Below, piece after piece: positions 8,817 through 17,605 of a DNA stretch of 64,000 nt. The position numbers were made by a program, and so were the translations under genes. Within the stretch, counting starts at the first letter, position 1, and every line of letters starts with the position of its first letter. Under the pieces are notes generated by a model. That model ran no database searches. It saw nothing but the letters and a program-made list of their open reading frames with translations, and had not been told where the DNA came from. The DNA comes from Halomonas sp. (lineage in GTDB: Bacteria > Pseudomonadota > Gammaproteobacteria > Pseudomonadales > Halomonadaceae), in the NCBI RefSeq assembly GCF_017983445.1, contig NZ_JAGOBJ010000002.1:1-64000 (forward strand), written 5' to 3'.

Positions 8817-10226
8817 CTACTCATCACTCTGCCGAGCGTATACATCATCTACGCGTTCGATATCATCTTCTCCCAGATAAGCACCGGACTGAACTTCGAT
8901 AAGCTCTAACGGAATCTTGCCGGGGTTTTCCAGACGATGCAGCGAGCCGATGGGAATATAGGTCGATTGATTTTCACTGACCAGAAAACAGCGCTCATCC
9001 ACCGTAACCTGGGCGGTACCACTTACCACTACCCAATGTTCGGCACGATGGTGATGGCGTTGTAGCGAAAGCCGGCCGCCCGGTTTAACCGTGATGTGTT
9101 TTACCTGATAGCGTCTGCCATTATCTATCGCCTGAAAACTCCCCCACGGGCGATGAACCTGGGGTGCTGACTCGGGTTCAGTACGTCCTTGCTCCGTTAG
9201 CATTGTTACAAGCTGCTTTACTTGCTGAGCCTTATCGCGATGTGCCACCAATACGCTATCAGGTGTTTCCACTACCACCAGGTCTTGAACACCCAGCGTA
9301 ACGACCAGCCGATGCTCTGCCATTACCAGTGAATTCGATGTGGATGTCAGTAAAGCATCACCTTTAGTGACATTACCCGCATCATCCGTCTTGGCTATAT
9401 TCCAGAGAGCATCAAAACTACCCACGTCACTCCACTCAGCATCCAGTGGAACGACGGCAGCAAAATCACAGTGCTCCATAACGGCGTAGTCGATGGAATC
9501 AGACGGACACTGGCAGAATGGCCCTTCAGCAAGTCGCAGAAAATCCAGGTCACTATGCGCTTGGCTTACGGCAGCTTGACAGGCTGCTAACATGTCGGGC
9601 TGAAGCCGTGCCAATTGCTCAAGGTAGGCAGATGCACGCAGCAGAAACATGCCACTGTTCCAAAGCGTACCGCCCTGCTCCAGCAACTGAGCGGCGCGCT
9701 CCGCACCGGGCTTTTCAATAAATGACGCTAGCTGATGGCCGTTGCCCAGCACATCGCCACAAGCGATGTAGCCGTAACCCGTTTCAGGATGAGTAGGCAC
9801 GACACCAAAAGTGACTAAATAACCTTGTTCTGCCAGAGGCACGGCCCAGGAGACGCTTTGCTGAAAAGCGTTTATATCATTAATGACATGATCGGCCGGC
9901 AAGACCAATAGCAAGGGATCGGCATCCGACTCCTTGGCTAATAAAGCGGCACAGGCAATGGCAGGAGCCGTATTCCGCCCCTCGGGTTCTAAAATGATGC
10001 GCCCCGCCTGATCAGCTTCACGTAACTGTTCAGCTATAAGAAAACGATGAGCTTGGTGCCCCATAATAAAGGGGGTTGTCGTGCTTATTCCTTCCAGGCG
10101 ATCCAGGGTTTGCTGAAGCAGGCTTTTGGGTGAGGTTAACCGTAAAAATTGCTTGGGCATCTGCTCGCGGGAAAGTGGCCATAACCTGGTACCGCTACCA
10201 CCGCATAAAATCACCGGCTGAATCAT
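8817..10226 (-). CDS. manC: Mannose-1-phosphate guanylyltransferase / mannose-6-phosphate isomerase
   Basis: This 469-residue bifunctional enzyme supplies GDP-mannose for exopolysaccharide or LPS. The nucleotidyltransferase domain carries the signature LCGGSGTRLWPLSRE-MPKQF at its N-terminus and the active-site block FIEKP near residue 165. The C-terminal cupin (about residues 345-460) is the type II phosphomannose isomerase half, with RPWGSF, QRHHHRAEHW and a metal-binding cupin core. The length equals AlgA/ManC/WbpW. It lies 24 nt downstream of the membrane sulfatase-fold gene in the same orientation, so envelope carbohydrate synthesis is the likely context. Confidence 0.94.
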   Translation of the reverse strand: MIQPVILCGGSGTRLWPLSREQMPKQFLRLTSPKSLLQQTLDRLEGISTTTPFIMGHQAHRFLIAEQLREADQAGRIILEPEGRNTAPAIACAALLAKESDADPLLLVLPADHVINDINAFQQSVSWAVPLAEQGYLVTFGVVPTHPETGYGYIACGDVLGNGHQLASFIEKPGAERAAQLLEQGGTLWNSGMFLLRASAYLEQLARLQPDMLAACQAAVSQAHSDLDFLRLAEGPFCQCPSDSIDYAVMEHCDFAAVVPLDAEWSDVGSFDALWNIAKTDDAGNVTKGDALLTSTSNSLVMAEHRLVVTLGVQDLVVVETPDSVLVAHRDKAQQVKQLVTMLTEQGRTEPESAPQVHRPWGSFQAIDNGRRYQVKHITVKPGGRLSLQRHHHRAEHWVVVSGTAQVTVDERCFLVSENQSTYIPIGSLHRLENPGKIPLELIEVQSGAYLGEDDIERVDDVYARQSDE

Positions 10227-10250
10227 GCTCTCATCCTTGTATACAAAGTG

Positions 10251-11825
10251 TTACTGGTCACCAAATCCTTCGCGCAGCCAGTGACGCAGCTGGCTCATTT
10301 TGGCGGCGTCTTGGGGGTTGTTCAAAGGCGGCAAGGTGCCGTCGATAAATCCATGCGCGCGAAAAGGTGCCAACAGCCTGGCGTCACCGCTAATAATATG
10401 TACCGGTACCGCCTTGCTGGCGCTGTCGCCGGTGATGAGCGGCGCAGGCTGATGATCACCAAGTACGATAAGCAGCGTATTGTCATCCACCACTCGTTCC
10501 GCCCAGCGTCCGGTGACATCTACAGCGTAGTCGACAGAACGGCCATAATGCTCGCGAACCCGCTCAACATCTTGCCAAAGCACTTCTGGCGGATCGCCTG
10601 CATGCTCCCAGGGGGCAAAAATAGCGCCATCGCCTATCGTCGACCAGTCTTCGATAACCGGCAGGATGGGTGTCCAGGGAGCGTGGCTTGAGATCAACGC
10701 CATCTGGGCAAACACGGGCGTATCGCCCAGCAAATGCCGCTGCGTATAGTCGAGTGTGAACTGATCCGGCATGGTGACCCAGTTCAAGGCAGGGCCTGCA
10801 TAGTCGATATCTTTTGCTGCGAAAATATCGTCAAAGCCATACATTTCACCTTCCGGCCAGGCAAGCGTAATCGCGGGCATGACGCTCAGAGTGCGCTGCC
10901 CCGTTGCTTTAAAGTCATCGATCAGGGTTGCGGTTTCGCTATTGAGCATTAACCGGTACCAGAGCTGATTATCGATCCAACGCCCGCTGAGTACCGTGGC
11001 ATGCGCCAACCACGACTGCCCGCCCTGAATAGGCGCTTGCAGCAACCCCGAGACAACATGAAGATTGCGCTTGGCCAACCGCTGCTCCATGGATGCAAGC
11101 GTAGGAAGCAGCAAGTCGCTATAGCGCGTATCGTTAAGTGCCGATACTCCATAAGACTCAACGAACGTGAGCAGCACGTTGTGGCCTTCAAGCCCCTGAA
11201 GCGGCTGTGCTTCAAGAGGTGCCGAGTCAAGTTGTTCGGAAAACGCCAGCCGTGCTTGATGAGTAACGCTTACCTGATGCCACTGAAAACGCGTTGCCTC
11301 GACCATGGGCAGTGACGAATGCCGCCCTAACGGTTTGCCTACGCTATCGGCTATGCCCAGGCCCAGCGCAATCATTAACACGCCGAAGGCTGTCGCGCCT
11401 TTTAAACGGTGCTCCCATAAAGGGCGTGCTGGAAGCATTAAGTAAAGCAGCCCCACCAATATTCCCACCAGCAAGACGGCACTGACGAGCATTGCGCAAA
11501 CTGCCCATATTTGGCCTACATTACCTACCAGTAAATTAAAAATTGAGCGAACCAAAGGGAGATCTAAATACAGGTTGAGAGGCCGCCCAAATGCCGCGTA
11601 AGTAGCTGCATTGCCTAGGTTAGCAACGGTTGCCAAGGCAACCCAGCCAGTAAGAATCACCCCCAGTACGCGTCGGCCATAGCCAATGGGCAAGATCAGC
11701 ATCAGCGGCACAATGACCCATGCTTCCCAGGCGACAAGAGGCTGCCCAATGGTGTTAAAGCGCCACCATAAAGGCGCCACAAGCAGTAAATTAAGTGCTG
11801 ACGCACCTATTAATAATCGCAACAT
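10251..11825 (-). CDS. Membrane sulfatase-fold (alkaline phosphatase superfamily) protein
   Basis: This 524-residue protein has about five N-terminal membrane spans (residues 1-155) followed by a periplasmic domain of the LTA synthase/phosphoethanolamine transferase fold. Metal-ligand motifs are visible: E223 in LLTFVESYG and D457-H458 in VLGDHQP. The nucleophile position in IQGGQSW is Ser271 where LtaS, OpgB and EptA have threonine. It is divergent from opgGH and upstream of manC, so it is a candidate for adding phosphoglycerol or another headgroup to periplasmic glucan or another glycan; that role is inference. Hydrolase rather than transferase activity is the main alternative. Confidence 0.8.
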   Translation of the reverse strand: MLRLLIGASALNLLLVAPLWWRFNTIGQPLVAWEAWVIVPLMLILPIGYGRRVLGVILTGWVALATVANLGNAATYAAFGRPLNLYLDLPLVRSIFNLLVGNVGQIWAVCAMLVSAVLLVGILVGLLYLMLPARPLWEHRLKGATAFGVLMIALGLGIADSVGKPLGRHSSLPMVEATRFQWHQVSVTHQARLAFSEQLDSAPLEAQPLQGLEGHNVLLTFVESYGVSALNDTRYSDLLLPTLASMEQRLAKRNLHVVSGLLQAPIQGGQSWLAHATVLSGRWIDNQLWYRLMLNSETATLIDDFKATGQRTLSVMPAITLAWPEGEMYGFDDIFAAKDIDYAGPALNWVTMPDQFTLDYTQRHLLGDTPVFAQMALISSHAPWTPILPVIEDWSTIGDGAIFAPWEHAGDPPEVLWQDVERVREHYGRSVDYAVDVTGRWAERVVDDNTLLIVLGDHQPAPLITGDSASKAVPVHIISGDARLLAPFRAHGFIDGTLPPLNNPQDAAKMSQLRHWLREGFGDQ

Positions 11826-11927
11826 AGTATGCTCGTGACCCTTTCAAGAGGTGGGCAATCAACAGAACTGGTGATCTTGATAAGCCGTATCAAAAAACGT
11901 CGAATGAACGACCATACGCCAAATAAA

Positions 11928-11956
11928 CTGTGTGCATAAAGCACTAAACGTATAAT
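11928..11956 (+). promoter_or_regulatory. Putative sigma-70 promoter of opgGH
   Basis: A perfect -10 hexamer TATAAT (11951-11956) sits 72 nt before the opgG start in an AT-rich stretch. The sequence 17 nt further upstream is a poor -35 match, so activation or a relaxed -35 is likely. Confidence 0.45.
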
Positions 11957-12028
11957 ATCTGTATTAAAAAAATACTCTAATTAGCTTCTTTTGCTCTCTT
12001 CAAGGCAGTATTCGAAAGGAACTCGCTT

Positions 12029-13570
12029 ATGCATTGTACGAATATGAAAAGTACAAAGTTTGGAAAATGGATGTTGTTGCTCGGCTGCTTGACGGCATTA
12101 CCTGTCAATGCCGATGAGGATGAACACTTTAATAGGGTTATCGAGCGAGCCCAAGAGCTTGCCCAACAGACGTATCAAGCGCCGGAAGAGTCGCTTCCGC
12201 CGGCATTAAAAGACGTCAGTTACGATACCTACCGACAAATTCGTTTCGCGCCTGACAAAGCGTATTGGCGTGATGAAAGCCCTTTCAATCTACAGTTATT
12301 TCACAGCGGTTTCATATTTCAAACGCCAGTCACTCTTAATATCATCGAGAACGACACGGTCACCCCGCTGCCTTTTTCAAGCGATGATTTCCAGTACGAT
12401 GATGATGCCCAAGCTCTTCTGGAGCAGGATCTGACCGGCAGTGGTCACGCCGGTTTTCGGCTGCATTATCCACTTAACAACGAAGATTACGCGGATGAGT
12501 TTGCGGTCTTTTTAGGTGCCAGCTACTTTCGCCTGACGGGTAAGGGGCAAACCTATGGCCTCTCCACGCGTGGGCTCGCCATTGATACGGCGTCCCCCGA
12601 GGGAGAAGAATTTCCGGCGTTTCGCGAATTCTGGCTTTACAAGCCCGGCGCGAATGACGATGAAATAACCCTTCTCGCTCTGTTGGATAGCCCTTCTTTA
12701 AGCGGCGCCTATCGGATTACGCTACACCCGGGTGAGCAAACGGATGCGGAAATAGATGCTCGGCTCTTTGCACGTAATGACGTTGCCAAACTAGGTATTG
12801 CTCCGCTGACCAGCATGTATGCTTTTGGGGAAGCAAGCGATGAGCGCCCTGATGACTTCCGCCCTCAGGTACACGATTCTGACGGTTTATTGATTCATAC
12901 CGGCGCGGATGAGTGGATTTGGCGTCCCCTCAGCAATCCAAAAGACATCCACATCTCAAGCTTTTTAGACGACGCCCCCAATGGCTTTGGGTTAATGCAA
13001 CGTCAGCGTAACTTTGACCGCTATCTGGATATGGAGGCTCAGTACCATCTTCGACCCAGCCAATGGGTAGCCCCTATCAAGCCGTGGGGGGCAGGCCATG
13101 TTGAGCTGGTGGAGATCCCCACGCCGGATGAGACCTTCGATAATATTGTGGCTTACTGGGTTGCCGACGAGCCGCTCAAGGCTGGAGAGTCACGCCAGCT
13201 TCACTACCATACCTACACACTCAATGATGTCCCCGAAGAACATACGCTTGGCCAGGTCATCCGCACCCGTCATGGCACGGCCAACATCCCGGGCACCGGT
13301 GAAGATAATGCACTAAAGCGCCAATTTATTGTCGACTTCCAGAGTGGAGCACTTAACGATATCGCTGTGGATCAACCTGTCGAACTTGAGATTAGTACGC
13401 AGGCAGGAGAAGTCAGCGCCTCGCATGTCATGCCACTACCCGATAATGCCTGGCGCGCCAGCTTTCGCATAGAGTCTCATAATGAACCTAGCGATATTCG
13501 CCTGCGCTTAATGCTTAACGGCCAGCCGATTAGCGAAACCTGGAACTATGTATGGTATCCCGATGCATAA
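12029..13570 (+). CDS. opgG: Periplasmic glucan biosynthesis protein OpgG (MdoG)
   Basis: This 513-residue periplasmic protein acts in the synthesis or branching of osmoregulated periplasmic glucans together with OpgH. A signal peptide is visible (charged N-terminus, hydrophobic WMLLLGCLTALPV, cleavage near VNA-DE). The two-domain OpgG/OpgD fold is supported by motifs such as ASYFR, YGLSTRGLAIDT and RQRNFDRYLDMEAQYHLRPS. The length agrees with E. coli OpgG. AGGA precedes the ATG by 8 nt. The end overlaps opgH, so the two are translationally coupled. OPG synthesis normally rises at low osmolarity; an upstream TATAAT is the only regulatory sign I see. Confidence 0.96.
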   Translation: MHCTNMKSTKFGKWMLLLGCLTALPVNADEDEHFNRVIERAQELAQQTYQAPEESLPPALKDVSYDTYRQIRFAPDKAYWRDESPFNLQLFHSGFIFQTPVTLNIIENDTVTPLPFSSDDFQYDDDAQALLEQDLTGSGHAGFRLHYPLNNEDYADEFAVFLGASYFRLTGKGQTYGLSTRGLAIDTASPEGEEFPAFREFWLYKPGANDDEITLLALLDSPSLSGAYRITLHPGEQTDAEIDARLFARNDVAKLGIAPLTSMYAFGEASDERPDDFRPQVHDSDGLLIHTGADEWIWRPLSNPKDIHISSFLDDAPNGFGLMQRQRNFDRYLDMEAQYHLRPSQWVAPIKPWGAGHVELVEIPTPDETFDNIVAYWVADEPLKAGESRQLHYHTYTLNDVPEEHTLGQVIRTRHGTANIPGTGEDNALKRQFIVDFQSGALNDIAVDQPVELEISTQAGEVSASHVMPLPDNAWRASFRIESHNEPSDIRLRLMLNGQPISETWNYVWYPDA

Positions 13571-15605
13571 AAATAACGAACGCCGACAAGAACCATTACA
13601 TGAACGATCCCAAGAACGGTCACAAGAGCTTTCATCTGAACTAGCGCCCTCGATTCCATGGCTCGGATTTCGCCGCCTCCTTCTGACGGTGCTGGTAATA
13701 AGCTCCAGCATTGCCGGCTGCGTGGCGATGTATCATGTCATTTCCAACCTGGGGATAGGCTGGCAGATCACCATGCTGGTGCTATTCGCCCTCACCTTCA
13801 CCTGGATCGCCCTGGCGTTCTGGGGAGCCGTCTTCGGTTTTTTGGTGTGTTTGCTGCGGCGTGACCCGTTAAGCTTAGGTCGGCAGGTGCCGCTTGAACC
13901 TAACGGCAGTTTATTGGTTAGCCGCACAGCGTTGGTGATGCCAATTTATGCAGAGCCTCCCATTCCTACCATTGCGGGGCTTGAAGCCACCTGCCGTTCG
14001 TTGATAGAGCAGGCAAAAACGCCGGATAATCATATTGAAACACCCCTCAGCGAGCACTTTGAGGTGTTTATTCTGAGCGATACACAGGATCCCGAAAAGG
14101 CCAAGGTGGAAGCCGCCCATGTGGTTGCCTTACAGCAACGCCTGGCTGGCCAGCTATCGGTTCATTATCGGCGCCGGGAGAACAACCTGGGCCGTAAAGC
14201 AGGCAATATCGCCGAATTCTGCCGTCGCTGGGGGCGGCGCTATGATTATATGGTAGTACTCGACGCCGATAGCCTCATGAGTGGTGCAACGCTATTGAAG
14301 CTTGTCCATCGCATGCAGCGTCAGCCCAGCGTTGGCTTGATTCAAACCGTACCGATTCCGGTTGGCCAGCGTACGCTGTTTGGTCTGTTTACCCAATTTG
14401 CCTCAGCACTTTACAGCCCGATGCTGGCAGCAGGTCAAAGTTTTTGGCAGGGCGACGCTGCTAACTATTGGGGGCATAATGCAATTGTGCGCACCCGAGC
14501 GTTTATGGCAAGCGCAGGGTTACCGCTGCTGTCTGGCAAACCGCCGCTAGGTGGCGAGATTTTGAGCCACGACTTTGTTGAGGCTGCGCTACTTAAAAGA
14601 AGCGGCTGGCAGGTTTTGCTGGATACATCAGCGACTACGGCTGTTTCAAGCCATAATCCTTACGCCAGCGCTTCCCACAATAGCTTTGAGGCAATGCCCA
14701 GCAATATGCTCGACTTTGCCAAGCGCGACCGTCGCTGGCTACAGGGCAACTTGCAGCATTTACGTCTACTGACAGGTGCTGGATTTCATACTCTCAGCCG
14801 GCTGCACTTCTTGTTCGGCGCGTTTGCCTACCTATCGTCGCTGGTTTGGCTTGGCTTGCTGGTCTGTACGAGCCTGTTGGTGGGCTATCATGCCATCGAT
14901 GACACACCCGAACAGATGCTTCCCCAGTCACTTTCAGTCGGGCTACTGTTTATTACCTTGGGTATGCTGCTGGCGCCCAAATTTCTGGGTCTGCTACTGG
15001 CCTTTATTCAGTGCCCCCACGCGTTTGGTGGCCGGGTCCGGCTGCTGGCAAGCGCAGTGTTGGAGATACTCTTTGCCGCGCTAATCGCTCCGTTGATGAT
15101 GGCCTGCCATAGCCTTTTTATCATTAACGTTTTAGTGGGTGGCTCTATCGAGTGGCAAACCCAGCCGCGGGGCGAGCGTTCGTTACGCTGGCGAGAGGTG
15201 TGGCAGCATGCTGGCTGGATGACCCTGTGTGGCCTTGCCTGGTCCGGCGGCGTGATGCTGTTTTCGCCCTCCGCCTTCGGCTGGCTAACACCTGCCTGGT
15301 TAGGTTTGGTCGCAGCGGTACCGATCATTAAATACTCAAGCAGCAGCACATGGGGTGGGGTTCTTAGTCAGCGCCTAGGACTTTTGCAAACGCCTAGCGT
15401 CAGTTTAAGCCCGCCGCTGCTGGATGAGTTTAATGCCTTGATGGCGCGCGACAGCTCAACCATGCCTTCAGCTGCAGATGGCGCTACGCTAAGCCTCAGC
15501 GCCCTGCCTTCCGAGCTATCCGGCGATATGCCGTGTCAGTCGCTTTATCAGTTTAATGCGCAAGCAATGGCATCCCCGGAGCCTCAAGCAGAAGAGCCTA
15601 ATTAA
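13548..15605 (+). CDS. opgH: Glucans biosynthesis glucosyltransferase OpgH (MdoH)
   Basis: This inner-membrane GT2-family enzyme polymerises the beta-1,2 glucan backbone from UDP-glucose. Two membrane spans (about residues 42-105) precede the catalytic domain, whose motifs are VVLDADS (DXD), HDFVEAALL (third Asp) and RRWLQGN (the QXXRW position). Four to five C-terminal spans follow. At 685 residues it is about 160 shorter than E. coli OpgH (about 850), missing much of the long N-terminal and C-terminal cytoplasmic regions. The start is ambiguous: ATG at 13548 (23-nt overlap with opgG) or ATG at 13563 (8-nt overlap); neither has a strong Shine-Dalgarno, consistent with translational coupling. 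Confidence 0.95.
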   Translation: MYGIPMHKNNERRQEPLHERSQERSQELSSELAPSIPWLGFRRLLLTVLVISSSIAGCVAMYHVISNLGIGWQITMLVLFALTFTWIALAFWGAVFGFLVCLLRRDPLSLGRQVPLEPNGSLLVSRTALVMPIYAEPPIPTIAGLEATCRSLIEQAKTPDNHIETPLSEHFEVFILSDTQDPEKAKVEAAHVVALQQRLAGQLSVHYRRRENNLGRKAGNIAEFCRRWGRRYDYMVVLDADSLMSGATLLKLVHRMQRQPSVGLIQTVPIPVGQRTLFGLFTQFASALYSPMLAAGQSFWQGDAANYWGHNAIVRTRAFMASAGLPLLSGKPPLGGEILSHDFVEAALLKRSGWQVLLDTSATTAVSSHNPYASASHNSFEAMPSNMLDFAKRDRRWLQGNLQHLRLLTGAGFHTLSRLHFLFGAFAYLSSLVWLGLLVCTSLLVGYHAIDDTPEQMLPQSLSVGLLFITLGMLLAPKFLGLLLAFIQCPHAFGGRVRLLASAVLEILFAALIAPLMMACHSLFIINVLVGGSIEWQTQPRGERSLRWREVWQHAGWMTLCGLAWSGGVMLFSPSAFGWLTPAWLGLVAAVPIIKYSSSSTWGGVLSQRLGLLQTPSVSLSPPLLDEFNALMARDSSTMPSAADGATLSLSALPSELSGDMPCQSLYQFNAQAMASPEPQAEEPN

Positions 15606-15630
15606 TGCTTAGCCATTGATGGGTTTGGTA

Positions 15631-15662
15631 AGCATCTAAGCGGGGCAACCCGCTTAGATGCT
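15631..15662. terminator. 14-bp perfect hairpin with GCAA tetraloop after opgH
   Basis: A perfect 14-bp stem (15631-15644 with 15649-15662) is closed by a GNRA-type GCAA loop. It begins 26 nt after the opgH stop. There is no T-run on the plus strand, so it may be an RNA-stabilising or rho-assisted 3-prime end. It argues against a start for the next gene at 15658, which would lie inside the stem. Confidence 0.6.
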
Positions 15663-15699
15663 GATAAATTCAAGCTTACAGGCGCAGGATTTAGAATTT

Positions 15700-16479
15700 A
15701 TGATTTACCATTGGCAGACGCTGACTACCCCTGAGTTGACCGCTCTAGCGGAGCGCGATCCAGTCGCCGTTTTGGTATTGGGAGCCATTGAGCAGCACGG
15801 CACTCATCTGCCCTTAGGCACAGACCTTATCATTGGCGAAGGGCTTCAAACCGCGATGCTTGGCCTGCTTGACCCCGCCCTGGAGGTCGTTTGCCTGCCG
15901 CCCATTGCAGTCGGCGCGAGCGATGAGCACGCCAACTTTTCAGGCACGTTAAGCCTTCCAGCATCGCTCGCCATTGCAACGCTTGAAGCGTATGGCGAAA
16001 GCGTGGCACGGGCTGGCATTCAGCGTTTAGTGCTAATCAATAGTCATGGCGGTAACAAGGCCATCATGGATTTAGCATCGCTCACGTTGCGTAAGCGCTT
16101 TTCCATGCGCGTCGTTAAAGCAACCTATACCCGCCTGCCGCCGCTTGAAGGGGCTATCAATGCCGAAGAGCTGCGCTATGGCTTACATGGCGGCCTGCTG
16201 GAAACCGCCATGATGCTACACCTTGCGCCAGCCTCCGTGCAGCTGGAGAGCTATCAAACTGCTCCGCTTGGCACTTTGAAGAATAATCAGCTTCTGGGGC
16301 CCGAGGGCGCAGCCGCGTTTGCCTGGCTCGCGGAAGATCTCAGCCAGCACGGTGTTGCAGGCGATGCCCGCCAGGCAAACGCCGCGTTGGGTGAGCGCCT
16401 GGTTCAACATTACGCTAGTCAACTGGCAACCGTGGTGGCGGAAACCGCCCGGCTGCCCGCTGTATCTCAAAAATCCTAG
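15700..16479 (+). CDS. Creatininase-family amidohydrolase (ArfB-like)
   Basis: This 259-residue protein has the creatininase fold with an apparently complete metal site: E31-Q-H33 in GAIEQHGTHLPLGTD, D42, H116 in INSHGGN and E168 in HGGLLETAMM. The family includes creatininase, mycofactocin peptidase MftE and the archaeal formamide hydrolase ArfB, which acts just after GTP cyclohydrolase in riboflavin/F420 synthesis. A GTP cyclohydrolase II gene is convergent 19 nt away and a RibD-type reductase is next, so hydrolysis of a pyrimidine amide is an attractive but unproved role. The start at 15700 is chosen because the upstream ATG at 15658 lies inside a hairpin. Confidence 0.82.
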   Translation: MIYHWQTLTTPELTALAERDPVAVLVLGAIEQHGTHLPLGTDLIIGEGLQTAMLGLLDPALEVVCLPPIAVGASDEHANFSGTLSLPASLAIATLEAYGESVARAGIQRLVLINSHGGNKAIMDLASLTLRKRFSMRVVKATYTRLPPLEGAINAEELRYGLHGGLLETAMMLHLAPASVQLESYQTAPLGTLKNNQLLGPEGAAAFAWLAEDLSQHGVAGDARQANAALGERLVQHYASQLATVVAETARLPAVSQKS

Positions 16480-16498
16480 CGCCAGAACAACGTGGCCG

Positions 16499-17605
16499 CT
16501 AGCGGCTATTGCTCCCTAAAACATCGCCGAAAAGATGGCCTGCCCGGTTGGCCTTGGCGCTCAGGTAGCGGTGGTTTTGGTCGGTGACACTTCCATAAAG
16601 CGCCTGACGCGATACCACTTCAATGCCTCCCTCACGCAGAGCGGTAATCTTCAGAGGGTTATTGGTCAGTAGCTGAACCTGAGAAATACCCAACGCGTTG
16701 AGCATATCCACCGCGACCGCGTACTGACGCTCATCGTCACCAAACCCCAGCACCTGATCGGCGTCCACGGTATCCAGCCCGCCATCCTGTAGAGTATAGG
16801 CGCGTAGTTTATTGGCAAGCCCAATGCCGCGCCCCTCCTGGGCCAAATACAGCAGTACACCGCTGCCCATTGCCTGAATATCCGCCACGGCGTTACGCAG
16901 CTGTTCACCGCAATCGCAGCGCAGGCTGCCAAATAAATCACCGGTCAGGCAGGCGGAGTGCATACGTAGCGGTACAGCACCTTCTTGCGTTTCTGGCTGG
17001 CCAATAACGACCGCGACATGCTCACGCAATCCATCTGGCTCGCGGAAAAGCACGAAGCGGCTTTCAGGCGCATCTTCAAGAGGAATACTAGCTTCACTTA
17101 CTCGTTTAAGCATGCCCGGCGCTCCCGCCAGACATTTTTCGGCATCTTTCGCCTCAACCTCCAATAGTTTGCCTAGGGCAATATCCTCGGCCACGACGCT
17201 CGCTGACTGCTCACTGACCTCGGCACACAGGGCCGCCGGGATGAGCAATGCACGCCGCATGATGGCAACCGCCCCGCGCTCACCGGGCCCTGCAGGTTTT
17301 AAACCGCTTAACAGCGAGTGCGAAGGGCGATGTTCGCCTTGCGTAACGGCCAACGCATTAAGATCGCTTTCGCTTACGTTTTCGACCAAAGGCAAACACG
17401 CCGCCTCAGCGGTAAGCGACATGCCCATCGCTTCAAGGCGGTGGCGTGTTAATACCAGTGATGGGCGCGTCCCTGCGAGCTTGGCCAGCATATCGACCGA
17501 CTCAATGCCCTCCAATGCCTGTACCAGTAGACGCTTTTCGCCTGCGTTGATAACGACCGGCAACCCACGGCGAATATCGAAGATAGCGCGTTCAATGTGA
17601 TACAT
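16499..17605 (-). CDS. GTP cyclohydrolase II with degenerate RibB-like N-terminus
   Basis: This 368-residue protein has RibBA-like architecture. Residues 1-180 resemble DHBP synthase only weakly and I do not recognise the acidic active-site motif, so this half is probably inactive. The C-terminal half (about 190-365) is a complete GTP cyclohydrolase II: zinc cysteines C219, C230 and C232 in CLTGDLFGSLRCDC, the catalytic EGRGIGL, and LLTNNPLK. It should convert GTP to 2,5-diamino-6-ribosylamino-pyrimidinone phosphate, formate and pyrophosphate. It is divergent from the RibD-type gene across 97 bp and convergent with the creatininase gene. AGGAGG lies before the ATG. The setting suggests a dedicated pathway rather than housekeeping riboflavin supply (inference). 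Confidence 0.9.
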   Translation of the reverse strand: MYHIERAIFDIRRGLPVVINAGEKRLLVQALEGIESVDMLAKLAGTRPSLVLTRHRLEAMGMSLTAEAACLPLVENVSESDLNALAVTQGEHRPSHSLLSGLKPAGPGERGAVAIMRRALLIPAALCAEVSEQSASVVAEDIALGKLLEVEAKDAEKCLAGAPGMLKRVSEASIPLEDAPESRFVLFREPDGLREHVAVVIGQPETQEGAVPLRMHSACLTGDLFGSLRCDCGEQLRNAVADIQAMGSGVLLYLAQEGRGIGLANKLRAYTLQDGGLDTVDADQVLGFGDDERQYAVAVDMLNALGISQVQLLTNNPLKITALREGGIEVVSRQALYGSVTDQNHRYLSAKANRAGHLFGDVLGSNSR

